From DATFAS01 sp035254305 (GTDB lineage Bacteria > Bacillota > Bacilli > Aneurinibacillales > RAOX-1), in NCBI GenBank assembly GCA_035254305.1, contig DATFAS010000159.1, positions 1 to 33,248 of the forward strand: 33,248 bases of DNA, in the 5' to 3' direction. Positions 21,836 to 30,270 of this stretch are shown in pieces. The notes beneath the pieces were generated by a model. That model made no database searches. It was not told the origin of the DNA and saw nothing but the letters and a program-made list of their open reading frames with translations. A program made the translations under genes and the position numbers. The number at the start of each line of letters is the position of its first letter. Position 1 is the first letter of the stretch.

Positions 21836-22543
21836 CTAGAAGAGCTTGCTTAATAATGGGAAAAGAAGTGGTGCAATAATCGTTGTAACGATTCCGGCTA
21901 AGGCGATACAGATGCTCCCTATTGCCCCTGTTACTTCTCCTTCTTCTCGAGCTCTGACAATTCCAATGGCATGGAAGGAGACACCCATTGCCACTCCTCT
22001 CGCGATTGATTCCTTAATACGGAAGAAGGAAAGCACTCCTTGGGCAAATAGCATTCCAATAATTCCAGTGGAAACAACCATTCCTGTGGTTAATGCCGGA
22101 TCTCCACCAAGATGTTTAGCTACCTCTATGGCGATTGGAGTTGTTACTGACTTGGGCGCCATTGCACTGATCACAGATTTTGGCAGATTGGCCCAGTAGG
22201 ATAATAGAAAGTTCATAATAAAAGCCATCGTTGAGCCAACACAGGTGCCAAAGAGAATAGCACCAGCATGTTTCTTTAATACTGAAAATTGCTTTGCCAT
22301 TGGAATGGCTAAGGCGATTGTGGCCGGACCAATTAAGGTGGAAATATAGCTTGCTCCTAATTGGTACGAGCTAATGGAAACATGCCCGAGATTCAGGAGG
22401 AATGGTATGCAAATCATACTTAAAACCATAGGATTTGTCCAAACCTTCCTTAATTTGATATGCATCCAATTGAAGAGGCTATAGACAAGGAGGGTAAGGA
22501 AAAAACCAAAGGGAATGAGTAAAAAGTTAGCTGATGCTTGCAT
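21836..22543 (-). CDS. lrgB: LrgB/CidB family membrane protein
   Basis: 235 residues with about eight membrane segments. APKSVTTPIAIEVAKHLGG, the best-conserved stretch of the family, and GVSFHAIGIVRAREE near the C-terminus identify it. LrgB works with LrgA; the pair was described as an antiholin system and in Bacillus as a pyruvate importer, and either could apply here. Its start overlaps the end of lrgA by 17 bases, showing translational coupling. Downstream lie a repeat copy and the rocD terminator. Regulator genes (lytST type) are not adjacent. Confidence 0.9.
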   Translation of the reverse strand: MQASANFLLIPFGFFLTLLVYSLFNWMHIKLRKVWTNPMVLSMICIPFLLNLGHVSISSYQLGASYISTLIGPATIALAIPMAKQFSVLKKHAGAILFGTCVGSTMAFIMNFLLSYWANLPKSVISAMAPKSVTTPIAIEVAKHLGGDPALTTGMVVSTGIIGMLFAQGVLSFFRIKESIARGVAMGVSFHAIGIVRAREEGEVTGAIGSICIALAGIVTTIIAPLLFPLLSKLF

Positions 22544-22937
22544 GGGTTTTCTCCTCTTGGTGTTGTGATTTTGGCTGACGCCATTTCTGCCACAACTGTG
22601 TGCTTGTACCGGTTATAGCTGCAGCTAGGAAAGAACTGATAAAAAGAATAATAATGATGGTAGAACCATATTGATCGAATAAGTCTTTGTAGGTGACCAT
22701 TGCCACTCCGTATGGAATGAACATTATGGGCATGTACTTAAGTAAATAGAGTGCGCCTTCCTCGACCCACTTAATCGGGATGATACCAGTAACCAATAGA
22801 AAGAATAACAAGACCATACCTAATACATTAGCGGGAATAGGCAGATTAATTTTATTTAAGCACCATGAAAGCAATTGATAAAAAAAGCATATTCCAACTA
22901 TTTGAATAGTAATGACCCCGAACCTTCTAACTTTCAT
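22527..22937 (-). CDS. lrgA: LrgA/CidA family holin-like protein
   Basis: 136 residues with four membrane helices. LPIPANVLGMVLLFFLL, VEEGALYLLKYMPIMFIPYGVAMV and the polar C-terminal tail are characteristic of CidA/LrgA. The partner gene lrgB follows with an overlap. The ribosome site is AGAAGGAGA, 6 bases before the ATG. The function is as for lrgB: control of autolysis or pyruvate transport. The gap to the divergent DUF423 gene (22938-23115) is AT-rich and must hold both promoters; I cannot place them with confidence. Confidence 0.9.
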   Translation of the reverse strand: MKVRRFGVITIQIVGICFFYQLLSWCLNKINLPIPANVLGMVLLFFLLVTGIIPIKWVEEGALYLLKYMPIMFIPYGVAMVTYKDLFDQYGSTIIIILFISSFLAAAITGTSTQLWQKWRQPKSQHQEEKTHASIS

Positions 22938-23115
22938 AGTTAGTCTCCTTCTAAATTCTGTATAAGAGTTGATTTATTAATACACAATTTAAAAGAATTC
23001 GTCAATAGTAGCTTACTGATCGGTTCAATTACTTTCTTGTGCAAAATAATTGTCATATAATTGAAAGGGGATAAAAGATAAAGAAAATAAAACATAATGA
23101 AGGAGGACAAGGCTC

Positions 23116-23487
23116 ATGAAATTATTTATTATTTTGGGAAGCATTAATGCATTTCTTTCTGTTGCATTAGGTGCATTTGGTGCTCATGGACTCAAAGATA
23201 AGCTTTCGAATGAAATGATGGCTGTTTATCATACAGGGGTACAATATCATATGTACCACGCCTTAGGGCTATTTGTTATAGGACTATTAGCGGGTAAGAT
23301 TGGGGACGAAGGACAAATTCGTGCTGCTGGTTGGTTTATGCAAATAGGGATTATTCTTTTCTCAGGTAGTTTATATGCACTTAGTACATCTGGGGTTAGA
23401 TCATTAGGGATCGTGACACCATTTGGTGGAGTGGCCTTTCTTGTAGGTTGGTTCTTATTAGGAGTGGCTGCTTGGAAAGGGCTCTAG
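23116..23487 (+). CDS. DUF423 membrane protein (YwdK-type)
   Basis: 123 residues, four membrane helices. The family signature is plain: LGAFGAHGLKDKL, then YHTGVQYHMYHALGLF with its conserved histidines, and FSGSLYALSTSGVRSLGIVTPFGGVAFLVGW. The function of the family is unknown. The ribosome site is AAGGAGGA. It is a single gene with a terminator. Confidence 0.92.
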   Translation: MKLFIILGSINAFLSVALGAFGAHGLKDKLSNEMMAVYHTGVQYHMYHALGLFVIGLLAGKIGDEGQIRAAGWFMQIGIILFSGSLYALSTSGVRSLGIVTPFGGVAFLVGWFLLGVAAWKGL

Positions 23488-23496
23488 AATTATATC

Positions 23497-23540
23497 GTGA
23501 AGTAGGTGGACATCTTTTCCACCTACCTCACTTCATTTAT
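23497..23540. terminator. Terminator between DUF423 gene and convergent 59-aa gene
   Basis: GTGAAGTAGGTGGA pairs with TCCACCTACCTCAC (two internal mismatches), 7-base loop, then TTCATTTAT on the plus strand. Confidence 0.65.
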
Positions 23541-23716
23541 CCTTGATATTCAATAATTTCTTGAATTAATCCTTGTCCATCTGTTCCAAATAAGTCATCT
23601 CTTAGGTACTGCTCAGCTTGTGCTTGATCATCAAACATAATGAGATCCTTTTTTAACCATCCAGCCTCGTAGGTAGGCTCTAAAAAATCATCGGTAGGGG
23701 TATTCCAATTATCCAT
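23537..23716 (-). CDS. Hypothetical acidic protein (59 aa)
   Basis: Short soluble acidic protein opening MDNWNTPTDDFLEPTYEAGW and ending LIQEIIEYQG, with a DQAQAEQYLRDDLFG helix. I do not recognise a family. ATG at 23716 is supported by GGAGG 6 bases upstream; the longer reading from 23821 adds a 35-residue stretch without a ribosome site and is rejected. It is a single gene, convergent with DUF423. Confidence 0.65.
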   Translation of the reverse strand: MDNWNTPTDDFLEPTYEAGWLKKDLIMFDDQAQAEQYLRDDLFGTDGQGLIQEIIEYQG

Positions 23717-23885
23717 GGTGTGCCTCCAATCATGCGAAGTAAAAGCTTGTGTATATACTTTTCCCACATTCTTAGAGGAATTAGCTTTGTTTTTAAGGAA
23801 AATGTGTAAAAGTAAGGGCAAAATGAATCTTAATGTATAAAAGAAATGGTATAGTAAAGATTAAAAATAAGAAGAGGTGAATCGT

Positions 23886-24071
23886 ATGGATCTTTCAATG
23901 ATTCAGCAGCTATTGAGTTTGGTTGGGGATACCCTTCCTAAATATTTAGAGGGTATTGAAGAAGATTTTGTGAAAGAAAATGGAGAAATTACAGAGGACC
24001 AGCGCAAGGTATTTGAGTTTGTTCAGATTAAGGCGAAGGAATTCATTTCCCAGATCAATCCGTTAGGATAA
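23886..24071 (+). CDS. Hypothetical helical protein (61 aa)
   Basis: Small acidic all-helical protein (SMIQQLLSLVGDTLPKYLEG, then EDQRKVFEFVQIKAKEFISQ). No family recognised, no signal or membrane segment. ATG at 23886 follows AAGAGGTGAATCGT; the in-frame GTG at 23877 is part of that site. The glutaredoxin gene starts 25 bases after its stop, so both share a transcript. Confidence 0.65.
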   Translation: MDLSMIQQLLSLVGDTLPKYLEGIEEDFVKENGEITEDQRKVFEFVQIKAKEFISQINPLG

Positions 24072-24096
24072 GGAAATGTAAGGGAGGATAACAAAA

Positions 24097-24342
24097 TTGG
24101 AAAGTAAGCATGTGGTAATCTATTCTCAAGTGACTTGCCCCCCCTGCCATCAAGCCAAGGCTTGGCTTAGTGATCAGCAAATCCCTTATCAAGAAAAGGA
24201 TATCCGTAAGGATCCTATTTACATAGACGAACTTATTCGTTTAGGATCACAAATGACTCCTACATTTATCATTGGAGAAAAGGTTTTAATTGGATTTGAC
24301 CCTACTGAATTACTTGAAACTTGGAATAGCTATAAAGAATAG
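24097..24342 (+). CDS. Glutaredoxin/NrdH-like thiol-disulfide protein
   Basis: 81 residues with the glutaredoxin fold. C14-P-P-C17 is the redox motif, TP in SQMTPTFIIG gives the cis-proline, and IGFDPTELLE replaces the usual glutathione-site end. Since bacilli commonly lack glutathione, electrons probably come from thioredoxin reductase or bacillithiol. CPPC rather than CPYC or CVQC is a less common variant. TTG start with GGGAGG upstream. Its terminator overlaps the stop codon. Confidence 0.85.
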   Translation: MESKHVVIYSQVTCPPCHQAKAWLSDQQIPYQEKDIRKDPIYIDELIRLGSQMTPTFIIGEKVLIGFDPTELLETWNSYKE

Positions 24343-24378
24343 AAGAAATCCCCCGATTGTCGGGGGATTTCTTCTTTA
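24341..24378. terminator. Strong bidirectional terminator after the glutaredoxin gene
   Basis: Perfect 16-bp stem AGAAGAAATCCCCCGA/TCGGGGGATTTCTTCT with a TTG loop between convergent genes. It overlaps the glutaredoxin stop and abuts the ketopantoate-reductase-family stop. Confidence 0.88.
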
Positions 24379-25260
24379 AAGAGTTTGTTCATATATCTTT
24401 AATCGGCTGTAGACAGCTTTCAGAAGGGGTGTTTCGATTCCATTTTGCTCGGCAAGTCTAAGAAGTTCGCCTTGGATATGATTCGCTTCAATAGGGAGAC
24501 CTTTTTCCATATCACGCAGCATAGAAGCCTTCATAGCAGGGCCCATGGATGATGAAATTTCCATATTTTTTTCTGGTGAAAAAATCTCGACACCTTGTGT
24601 CTTAGCAATTTCGCTGATCTCATTAAGAAGCCTGCCATATGTTTCCCAGCCGAAAGGGCTCTCTAAGATAGGTCCAATGGACGAATACATGAGTGTAGTG
24701 ATCCCACTTAGTCCTGCAATAAAGACATATTTGTTCCACATCGCTGTTTTAATATCATGACTTAAAATACTTTTGAATTTTGCTTTACTAAATGTCTCAG
24801 CAAGTTGGTTTACTCTTGGGCTTATTTCACCATTTATTTCTCCAAATACAATGTCATGACGTTGACTCGTTTGAATAACTCTGCCTTCAGAGTCCAGCGT
24901 GGATTCAATAAAGCAAACTCCACCTAGATAGTTAGGGAACTTTTCTGCAATTTGTTTTAAATGGAAATAACCATTTAATAGCGGTAAGATTGTTGTCTGT
25001 TGACTTATGTATGGCTTAAGATCAGTAAGCACCTGATTCAGGTGATAGGCTTTTGTGGTTAGAAGCACAAGATCAAATGGATTGGTCTTTTCACCAGCTT
25101 GAATGGTTTTAATGGGGAGATTCAAATTTCCGTGAATACTTTCCACTTCGAGATATTCTGTTTTTTTACGTACTAGGAAGGTAACGTCCTCACCCGCTTC
25201 TAATAACCGCCCCCCGTAATAGCCACCAATAGCCCCTTTTCCAACAACTAAAATCCTCAT
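24376..25260 (-). CDS. Ketopantoate reductase family protein (ApbA/PanE)
   Basis: 294 residues. Rossmann motif VVGKGAIGGYYGG (G7, G9, G12), LLTTKAYH with a catalytic-type Lys, LPLLNGYFH, and a C-terminal helical domain with MWNKYVFIAGLSGITTLM and LPIEANHIQGELLRLAEQNGIETPLLKAVY. It should use NADPH to reduce ketopantoate (pantothenate and CoA synthesis) or a related 2-oxo acid; paralogues with other substrates are common, so panE is not assigned. Start ATG 25260 follows AAGGGGGAGACT; the longer reading from 25290 contains that site within the ORF. Confidence 0.87.
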   Translation of the reverse strand: MRILVVGKGAIGGYYGGRLLEAGEDVTFLVRKKTEYLEVESIHGNLNLPIKTIQAGEKTNPFDLVLLTTKAYHLNQVLTDLKPYISQQTTILPLLNGYFHLKQIAEKFPNYLGGVCFIESTLDSEGRVIQTSQRHDIVFGEINGEISPRVNQLAETFSKAKFKSILSHDIKTAMWNKYVFIAGLSGITTLMYSSIGPILESPFGWETYGRLLNEISEIAKTQGVEIFSPEKNMEISSSMGPAMKASMLRDMEKGLPIEANHIQGELLRLAEQNGIETPLLKAVYSRLKIYEQTL

Positions 25261-25424
25261 AGTCTCCCCCTTAATAAAAGAATTTTTCATCTATTCCATC
25301 ATACACAATCTATCCCAAGATAGGATAGCCAAACTAGTGATAAAAATAACTTAATGAAACTTTCGTATAAATTATAGTATTATGAACTTGGATCATAGGA
25401 ATGAAAGCTAAAGGGAGTGTGCCT

Positions 25425-27131
25425 ATGGATATCTTGCGTATCAATATGGAGAAGTTGGAGTATCGTTATGAAGAGTTACCACAAGATAAAATTTTATTAG
25501 GTGGGAGAGCTCTTACATCGAAGATTATATATGAGGAAGTCCCAGCTACTGCTCACCCACTAGGCCCTAATAATAAATTAGTCATTTCTAATGGCGTTCT
25601 AACTGGTTCTTTAGCATCAAGTGCTGAACGAACATCAATGGGAGGGAAAAGTCCCTTAACTGGTGGGATTAAGGAGAGCAATGCTGGGGGAACAGTTGGC
25701 CTTCAGATGGGTCGTTTGGGACTTAGAGCTGTAATTTTGGAAGGAATTCGTGATGATTTTAAGATCATCTACATTAATAAAGATGGGATTCGCTTTGATT
25801 CAGCTGGTGAGCTACTAGGAAAACCGTTAAGTGAAGCCGCAAGGATTGTTTATGATAAGTATGGGCATCATGTAGGCTTTTATATGATTGGTGTGTCCGG
25901 CGAAATGAAGATGCTAACTGCGGCTATAACGAATCCAGATAAGGATAAGAATCCAACTCGTTTCTACGGGCGTGGAGGCCTTGGAGCAGTTGCTGGATCG
26001 AAGGGGATTAAAGCTGTTATTTTTGACGATGGTGGGGTTGCTAGAAATAAGCCAAAGGACCCGGATAAATTTAGAGAAGGATTGAAAACTTATTCCTTAT
26101 GGTTAAGTGAGAATCCAGGCACAAGTAAGGTATTTCCAGAACTTGGAACAGCAGGATTAGTTAAGACAACGAATAAACTGGGTGCCCTTCCTACACGAAA
26201 CTTCTTTACAGGAAGCTTCGAGGGTCATTTAGCTATTAGTGGAGAAGCGTTACGTGAGACAATTCTTGATCGAGGTGGTGAGGGAGCAACGACACATGCC
26301 TGCATGCCTGGATGTGCGATTCGCTGTTCCAATATTTATGTTGATCAAAGTGGGAAGATGGTAACATCTCCTATTGAATATGAAAATATCGGGTTGTTAG
26401 GCTCTAATTTAGGGATAGATGATTTAGATACAGTAGTGGAATTGAATCGTCTATGCAATGAATTTGGGGTAGACACGATTGAAGTAGGAGCTGCCATGGG
26501 AGTAGCCATGGAGGCTGGTATTGTTGCTTTTGGAGATCGACAGGGTGCCATTGATCTTCTAAAGGAAGTGGGGAAGGGTTCTCCATTAGGACGAATTATT
26601 GGATCAGGTGCTGTGAATGTTGGAGAAATTTATGGGATTCGTAAGGTACCAGCGGTTAAAGGGCAGGGAATGCCTGCCTATGATCCGAGAGCTATTAAGG
26701 GCTTAGGAGTAACCTATGCTACATCCACACAGGGGGCAGACCATACTGCGGGGCAAACCATTCGTGCGCAATTAGACCATTATTCCCCTACAGGTCAAGT
26801 GCAAGCATCTAAGGATGCACAGATAACTAATATGATTTTTGATATGCTGGGATTATGTTATTTTGGAGCTTCTGCTGTTGCAGGAAGGTATGAAATGATC
26901 GCCCAAATGATTTCAGGATATGTTGGGTCTGAAATTACGGCTGAGGGCATTCATAATCTTGCTAAAGAAACATTGAAAATTGAACATTCGTTTAATCGGA
27001 ATGCTGGATTTACGAAAGCACACGATCGCTTACCAGAGCATTTCTACACAGATGAAAATCCGGCAAGTAAAACAGTGTTTGATGTACCGGAGGATGAGAT
27101 ACTTACAATTGGCGTGGAAGGGTATCGATGA
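25425..27131 (+). CDS. Tungsten-type aldehyde:ferredoxin oxidoreductase
   Basis: 568-residue member of the AOR family, oxidising aldehydes to acids (or the reverse) with a bis-pterin W or Mo cofactor and one 4Fe-4S cluster. The N-terminal domain has the pterin-binding SSAERTSMGGKSPLTGG-type region and GRGGLGAVAGSKGIKA. Cluster ligands are C293-x3-C297-x3-C301 and C478 (LGLCYFG); EYENIG carries the Glu near the metal. ATG at 25425 follows AAGGGAGTG; an ATG 8 codons earlier has no site. It shares an ATGA overlap with the MoaD-like gene. Finding it beside genes of an aerobic oxidase-bearing bacillus is notable. Confidence 0.92.
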   Translation: MDILRINMEKLEYRYEELPQDKILLGGRALTSKIIYEEVPATAHPLGPNNKLVISNGVLTGSLASSAERTSMGGKSPLTGGIKESNAGGTVGLQMGRLGLRAVILEGIRDDFKIIYINKDGIRFDSAGELLGKPLSEAARIVYDKYGHHVGFYMIGVSGEMKMLTAAITNPDKDKNPTRFYGRGGLGAVAGSKGIKAVIFDDGGVARNKPKDPDKFREGLKTYSLWLSENPGTSKVFPELGTAGLVKTTNKLGALPTRNFFTGSFEGHLAISGEALRETILDRGGEGATTHACMPGCAIRCSNIYVDQSGKMVTSPIEYENIGLLGSNLGIDDLDTVVELNRLCNEFGVDTIEVGAAMGVAMEAGIVAFGDRQGAIDLLKEVGKGSPLGRIIGSGAVNVGEIYGIRKVPAVKGQGMPAYDPRAIKGLGVTYATSTQGADHTAGQTIRAQLDHYSPTGQVQASKDAQITNMIFDMLGLCYFGASAVAGRYEMIAQMISGYVGSEITAEGIHNLAKETLKIEHSFNRNAGFTKAHDRLPEHFYTDENPASKTVFDVPEDEILTIGVEGYR

Positions 27132-27346
27132 AGGTATATGTTTTTTCAAATATACCTGGGAATGTAGAGATTTCCGGTAGTTATACACTTGAAGAGGGAA
27201 CCACGGTTATTCAATTCATTCAAACACTCGGGTTAATTTGGAATCGAGATGCACTGGTCGTAGTGAATGAAAAAATGGTGAGCAAGGATGATTTGCTTGT
27301 TGATCAAGATCAAGTTTATCTGCTTATTCCCATATTGGGAGGGTAG
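27128..27346 (+). CDS. MoaD/ThiS-like sulfur-carrier protein
   Basis: 72-residue beta-grasp protein ending in Gly-Gly (PILGG), which is adenylated and thiocarboxylated in the family for sulfur delivery to molybdopterin. The body (VYVFSNIPGNVEISGSYTLE, VVVNEKMVSKDDLLVDQDQVYLL) fits. Its start codon overlaps the AOR stop by 4 bases, so the pair is coupled; it probably provides or tunes the pterin cofactor of that enzyme. Activation enzymes (MoeB or AOR-linked ThiF type) are not adjacent. Confidence 0.87.
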   Translation: MKVYVFSNIPGNVEISGSYTLEEGTTVIQFIQTLGLIWNRDALVVVNEKMVSKDDLLVDQDQVYLLIPILGG

Positions 27347-27406
27347 TTTGATATAATATTCTTGAGTAAAAGGTTTATACTTTAACAATTAGAGGAGCTG
27401 TTCATC

Positions 27407-27661
27407 GTGGCACATTTCGCAGCAATCTTGTATATGCTTGATGTAGAGAAGAATCAAGAATTAAGACCGCAGCACTTAGAATATCTAGGTAAGCTTGCAG
27501 AGCAAGGAAAAATCTTTGCTAAAGGCCCTTTTGTTGATGGTGCAGGAGGAATGGTCGTTTATACGGCTGATTCTCTAGAAGAAGCAAAAGAATTAGCGGA
27601 AAATGATCCTTATGTAATAAATAAAGTTCGTCGCCTAGAGCTTCACGAGTGGAAGATCTAG
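27407..27661 (+). CDS. YciI-like protein
   Basis: 84 residues with the YCII fold: HFAAILYMLD, LRPQHLEYLGKLAEQGKIFAKGPF with the conserved His, and DSLEEAKELAENDPYVINK. The family is dimeric and mostly uncharacterised; some members act on small organic molecules. GTG start preceded by AGAGGAG. A terminator follows, so it is probably a separate unit or the tail of the AOR transcript (60 bases from moaD-like stop). Confidence 0.87.
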   Translation: MAHFAAILYMLDVEKNQELRPQHLEYLGKLAEQGKIFAKGPFVDGAGGMVVYTADSLEEAKELAENDPYVINKVRRLELHEWKI

Positions 27662-27664
27662 TGT

Positions 27665-27715
27665 AAAAAAGCTGTTTCCAAAGGGAAATTCCTTATGGAA
27701 GCAGCTTTTCTTTTG
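27665..27715 (+). terminator. Intrinsic terminator of the YciI-like gene
   Basis: 14-bp stem AAAAGCTGTTTCCA/TGGAAGCAGCTTTT (one G-U), 15-base loop, then CTTTT. Repeat copy B begins 1 base after the tract. Confidence 0.85.
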
Positions 27716-27783
27716 GCGGTTAGGAAAGTATAAGTTCTTAATTACTTTCTATTCTCCGCACAGGTACAACTAGTTTTATCTTG
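27716..27783. repeat. Intergenic repeat, copy B (best preserved)
   Basis: GCGGTTAGGAAAGTA and TACTTTCTATTCTCCGC form an imperfect 15-bp hairpin around TAAGTTCTTAAT, followed by the unpaired block ACAGGTACAACTAGTTTTATCTTG shared with copy A. It sits between the YciI terminator and the next gene. Confidence 0.75.
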
Positions 27784-27891
27784 AGGAAGTGCCATTATAG
27801 AATTGTGATATAATATGGAAAAAAGATGGAAACAAATCTATCGTTTTCACGTCTAATAAGCAAGGGAAACAGGATAGAGAGAGGGGAAAAT

Positions 27892-30159
27892 ATGCGGAGA
27901 TATTTAGCTATTATATTAACCTGCCTATTAGTGTATGGAAGTCCAATAGGGTCCTATGCTGAGGGGAATCAAGAACACTTTCAATTGGGTGATGATCTTC
28001 TTCTATCGAACTACCACGATTTAATTGATGGGAAAAATATAGGATTGGTTACAAATCAGACAGGTGTGAACAGCCAAGGAAAGAGTATGATAGACAATCT
28101 TTCAGGATATCCGAACACTACCTTAAAAGCGTTATTTGCACCTGAACATGGTTTGGATGGAAATGCGAAAGCTGGGGATTATGTTGAATCCTATAGGGAT
28201 GCAAAGCTAAATATTCCTGTATATAGCTTGTATGGAGATACAAGGATGCCGACAGAAGAAATGATGAGTGGAATAGATGTCATCCTTTTTGATATTCAAG
28301 ATATTGGAGCTAGATCTTATACATATATTTCAACTCTCAATTATTGCATGATTGCTGCAGAGAAATACAAGAAGCAAGTCGTTGTATTGGACAGGCCGAA
28401 TCCATTAGGCGGTCAGCTTGTAGATGGACCTGTGCTGGAGGATCCGTATAAGTCTTTTGTAGGGATTGATAATTTGCCAATGGCTCATGGTATGACGATA
28501 GGTGAGTTGGCACAGTTCTTCAATCGAAAAATAGGAGCAGATCTTAAAGTAGTTCCTATGAAAGGTTATTCAAGAAATATGATGTTCTCAGATACGGGGC
28601 TGGCATGGGTGCAGACTTCACCGTATATTCCCACAATAGAAGCAGCTATAGATTATATGGCAACAGGTCTTGGAGAGGGAACAGGAATTGTTCAGAGTGA
28701 ATACTTCAAGTGGATCGGTGGGAAGGGAATTGATTCTAAGAAGTATGCTGATTTATTAAATCAGGCAAATTTAGCAGGTGTTCAGTTTACGCCCGAAGAT
28801 CGTGAGGAAGGCGGTGGAGTGAAACTTACTATCTTAGATTCTCGGACATTTAATCCTGTTAGAACAGGTATTTATGCTTTAGCGATTGCCCATCAATTGA
28901 ATCACTTTGAGGTGCCTGTTAGTCAGGATGGAAAAATCACAATGTTTGATAAGATTATGGGAACAGGTAAGATAGGAGAAATGTTCATTCAAGATCTTTC
29001 TCCAGCAGATATCGAGAATAGCTATCAAGCTTCAGTTGCTCAATTCAAGAATGATAGACAGCCATATTTACTTTATGGAAATGAGACGGGTTCAGTTGCC
29101 CAGACTCAAGATTTAGGCAAGACAACAGGGATTAAAAAAGCCACTATAGATGGGGGGATCTTCCGGAAGGAAAAGAGCTACGTTCCTTTCAAAAGTGTCT
29201 TCTCGCAATTAGGCTATAAGGTTAGTTGGGATACTATGAATCATCTAATAAAAGCTTCGAAAGGAATATGGACGGTCGTCATTGATCCTAATGCAACCCC
29301 TATGAATGTAACAGTGAATGGTCAGTTGATGGGCTCTGAAATTGACCCTTTTCTACGGGATGGGATCACTTATGTACCCGCCTTTTTCGTTACTTATTTG
29401 GAACATTCTTCGACAGTTGAACGGGGAGAGGCAATCCGTATAATCACTGAGGAGCAACAAATCGATGTAAATTATCAAACGGAGAAGGAGCCCCCAAAAA
29501 AAGTGGATACAAACGGGAAAATAGTTTATTTAACCTTTGACGATGGGCCATCATCCATCACATCGGAACTACTAGATGTGCTTAAGGAAAATGGAGTTAA
29601 AGCTACCTTCTTTCTCGTTGGACGAAACATAAATGGGCGTGAGGATATTGTACAGAGAGAGGTGGAGGAGGGCCATGCGATTGGCAACCATACCTACTCC
29701 CATGATTATAATTCCATTTATCGAAATGAGAATGCTTTCTTTGCTGATCTAGATCGAGGGGCGAAGGAAATCGAGGAGATAACAGGAAAGACACCCACGA
29801 TTATGCGCTTTCCGGGGGGAAGCAATAACACGGTTAGTAAGCGGGCACAGGAAACAAGCGGTTGGATTATGAAAGATCTGGTTCAGGATGTATCTGATCG
29901 TGGTTATCATTATTTTGACTGGAATGTAAGTACTGGTGACGCAGAAACCAATTCCTATAGTGCTGAATCAGCTATTGAAAATGTTAAAAAAGGAGTAGGG
30001 GATGCCTCAAAGAAAGAGGTTATTATTCTTGCGCATGATGCATCACCTAAAAGGAATACTGTACGGGCTTTGCCTGATATCATTCAGTTTCTTAAAGATG
30101 CTGGATATAGCTTTGAGACCTTGGATGAAACGACACCTACGATTGCTTTTCTAAAATAA
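27892..30159 (+). CDS. Secreted fusion: NamZ-like exo-muramidase (DUF1343) + stalk domain + NodB deacetylase
   Basis: 755 residues from the ATG at 27892 (GAGAGGGGAAAAT upstream). Signal peptide 1-24 (LAIILTCLLVYG, cut near SYA-EG). Residues about 30-395 are a DUF1343/NamZ domain (LFAPEHGLDG 81-90, LDRPNPLGG 166-174), the family that removes terminal MurNAc from peptidoglycan fragments. About 411-525 resembles the copper-amine-oxidase-N stalk (KSYVPFKSVFSQLGY). 543-745 is a CE4 deacetylase with TFDDGP (Asp550/551), HTYSH (His600, His604), RFPGGS, DWNVSTGD and LAHD. It thus joins hydrolysis and deacetylation of wall glycans in one exported chain. Only domain limits are uncertain. Confidence 0.88.
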   Translation: MRRYLAIILTCLLVYGSPIGSYAEGNQEHFQLGDDLLLSNYHDLIDGKNIGLVTNQTGVNSQGKSMIDNLSGYPNTTLKALFAPEHGLDGNAKAGDYVESYRDAKLNIPVYSLYGDTRMPTEEMMSGIDVILFDIQDIGARSYTYISTLNYCMIAAEKYKKQVVVLDRPNPLGGQLVDGPVLEDPYKSFVGIDNLPMAHGMTIGELAQFFNRKIGADLKVVPMKGYSRNMMFSDTGLAWVQTSPYIPTIEAAIDYMATGLGEGTGIVQSEYFKWIGGKGIDSKKYADLLNQANLAGVQFTPEDREEGGGVKLTILDSRTFNPVRTGIYALAIAHQLNHFEVPVSQDGKITMFDKIMGTGKIGEMFIQDLSPADIENSYQASVAQFKNDRQPYLLYGNETGSVAQTQDLGKTTGIKKATIDGGIFRKEKSYVPFKSVFSQLGYKVSWDTMNHLIKASKGIWTVVIDPNATPMNVTVNGQLMGSEIDPFLRDGITYVPAFFVTYLEHSSTVERGEAIRIITEEQQIDVNYQTEKEPPKKVDTNGKIVYLTFDDGPSSITSELLDVLKENGVKATFFLVGRNINGREDIVQREVEEGHAIGNHTYSHDYNSIYRNENAFFADLDRGAKEIEEITGKTPTIMRFPGGSNNTVSKRAQETSGWIMKDLVQDVSDRGYHYFDWNVSTGDAETNSYSAESAIENVKKGVGDASKKEVIILAHDASPKRNTVRALPDIIQFLKDAGYSFETLDETTPTIAFLK

Positions 30160-30200
30160 GCGTATATGGACATAGCAATTATGTACCTCATTCTAGATCG

Positions 30201-30226
30201 GACTGTAATAAAAACAGTACTATCTC
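30201..30226 (+). terminator. Weak hairpin after the NamZ fusion gene
   Basis: ACTGT/ACAGT stem with AT-rich loop and CTATCTCTT after it. Short, so only a possible terminator. Confidence 0.3.
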
Positions 30227-30254
30227 TTGACATCTTAAAATAGCAGGGTAAAAT
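30227..30254 (+). promoter_or_regulatory. SigA promoter of the cobalamin riboswitch operon
   Basis: Perfect TTGACA, 16-base spacer and TAAAAT, with transcription start expected about 10 bases before the riboswitch body. Together with the riboswitch and terminator it accounts for the non-coding stretch 30160-30537. Confidence 0.65.
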
Positions 30255-30270
30255 GAAGGGGAAAATGGAA

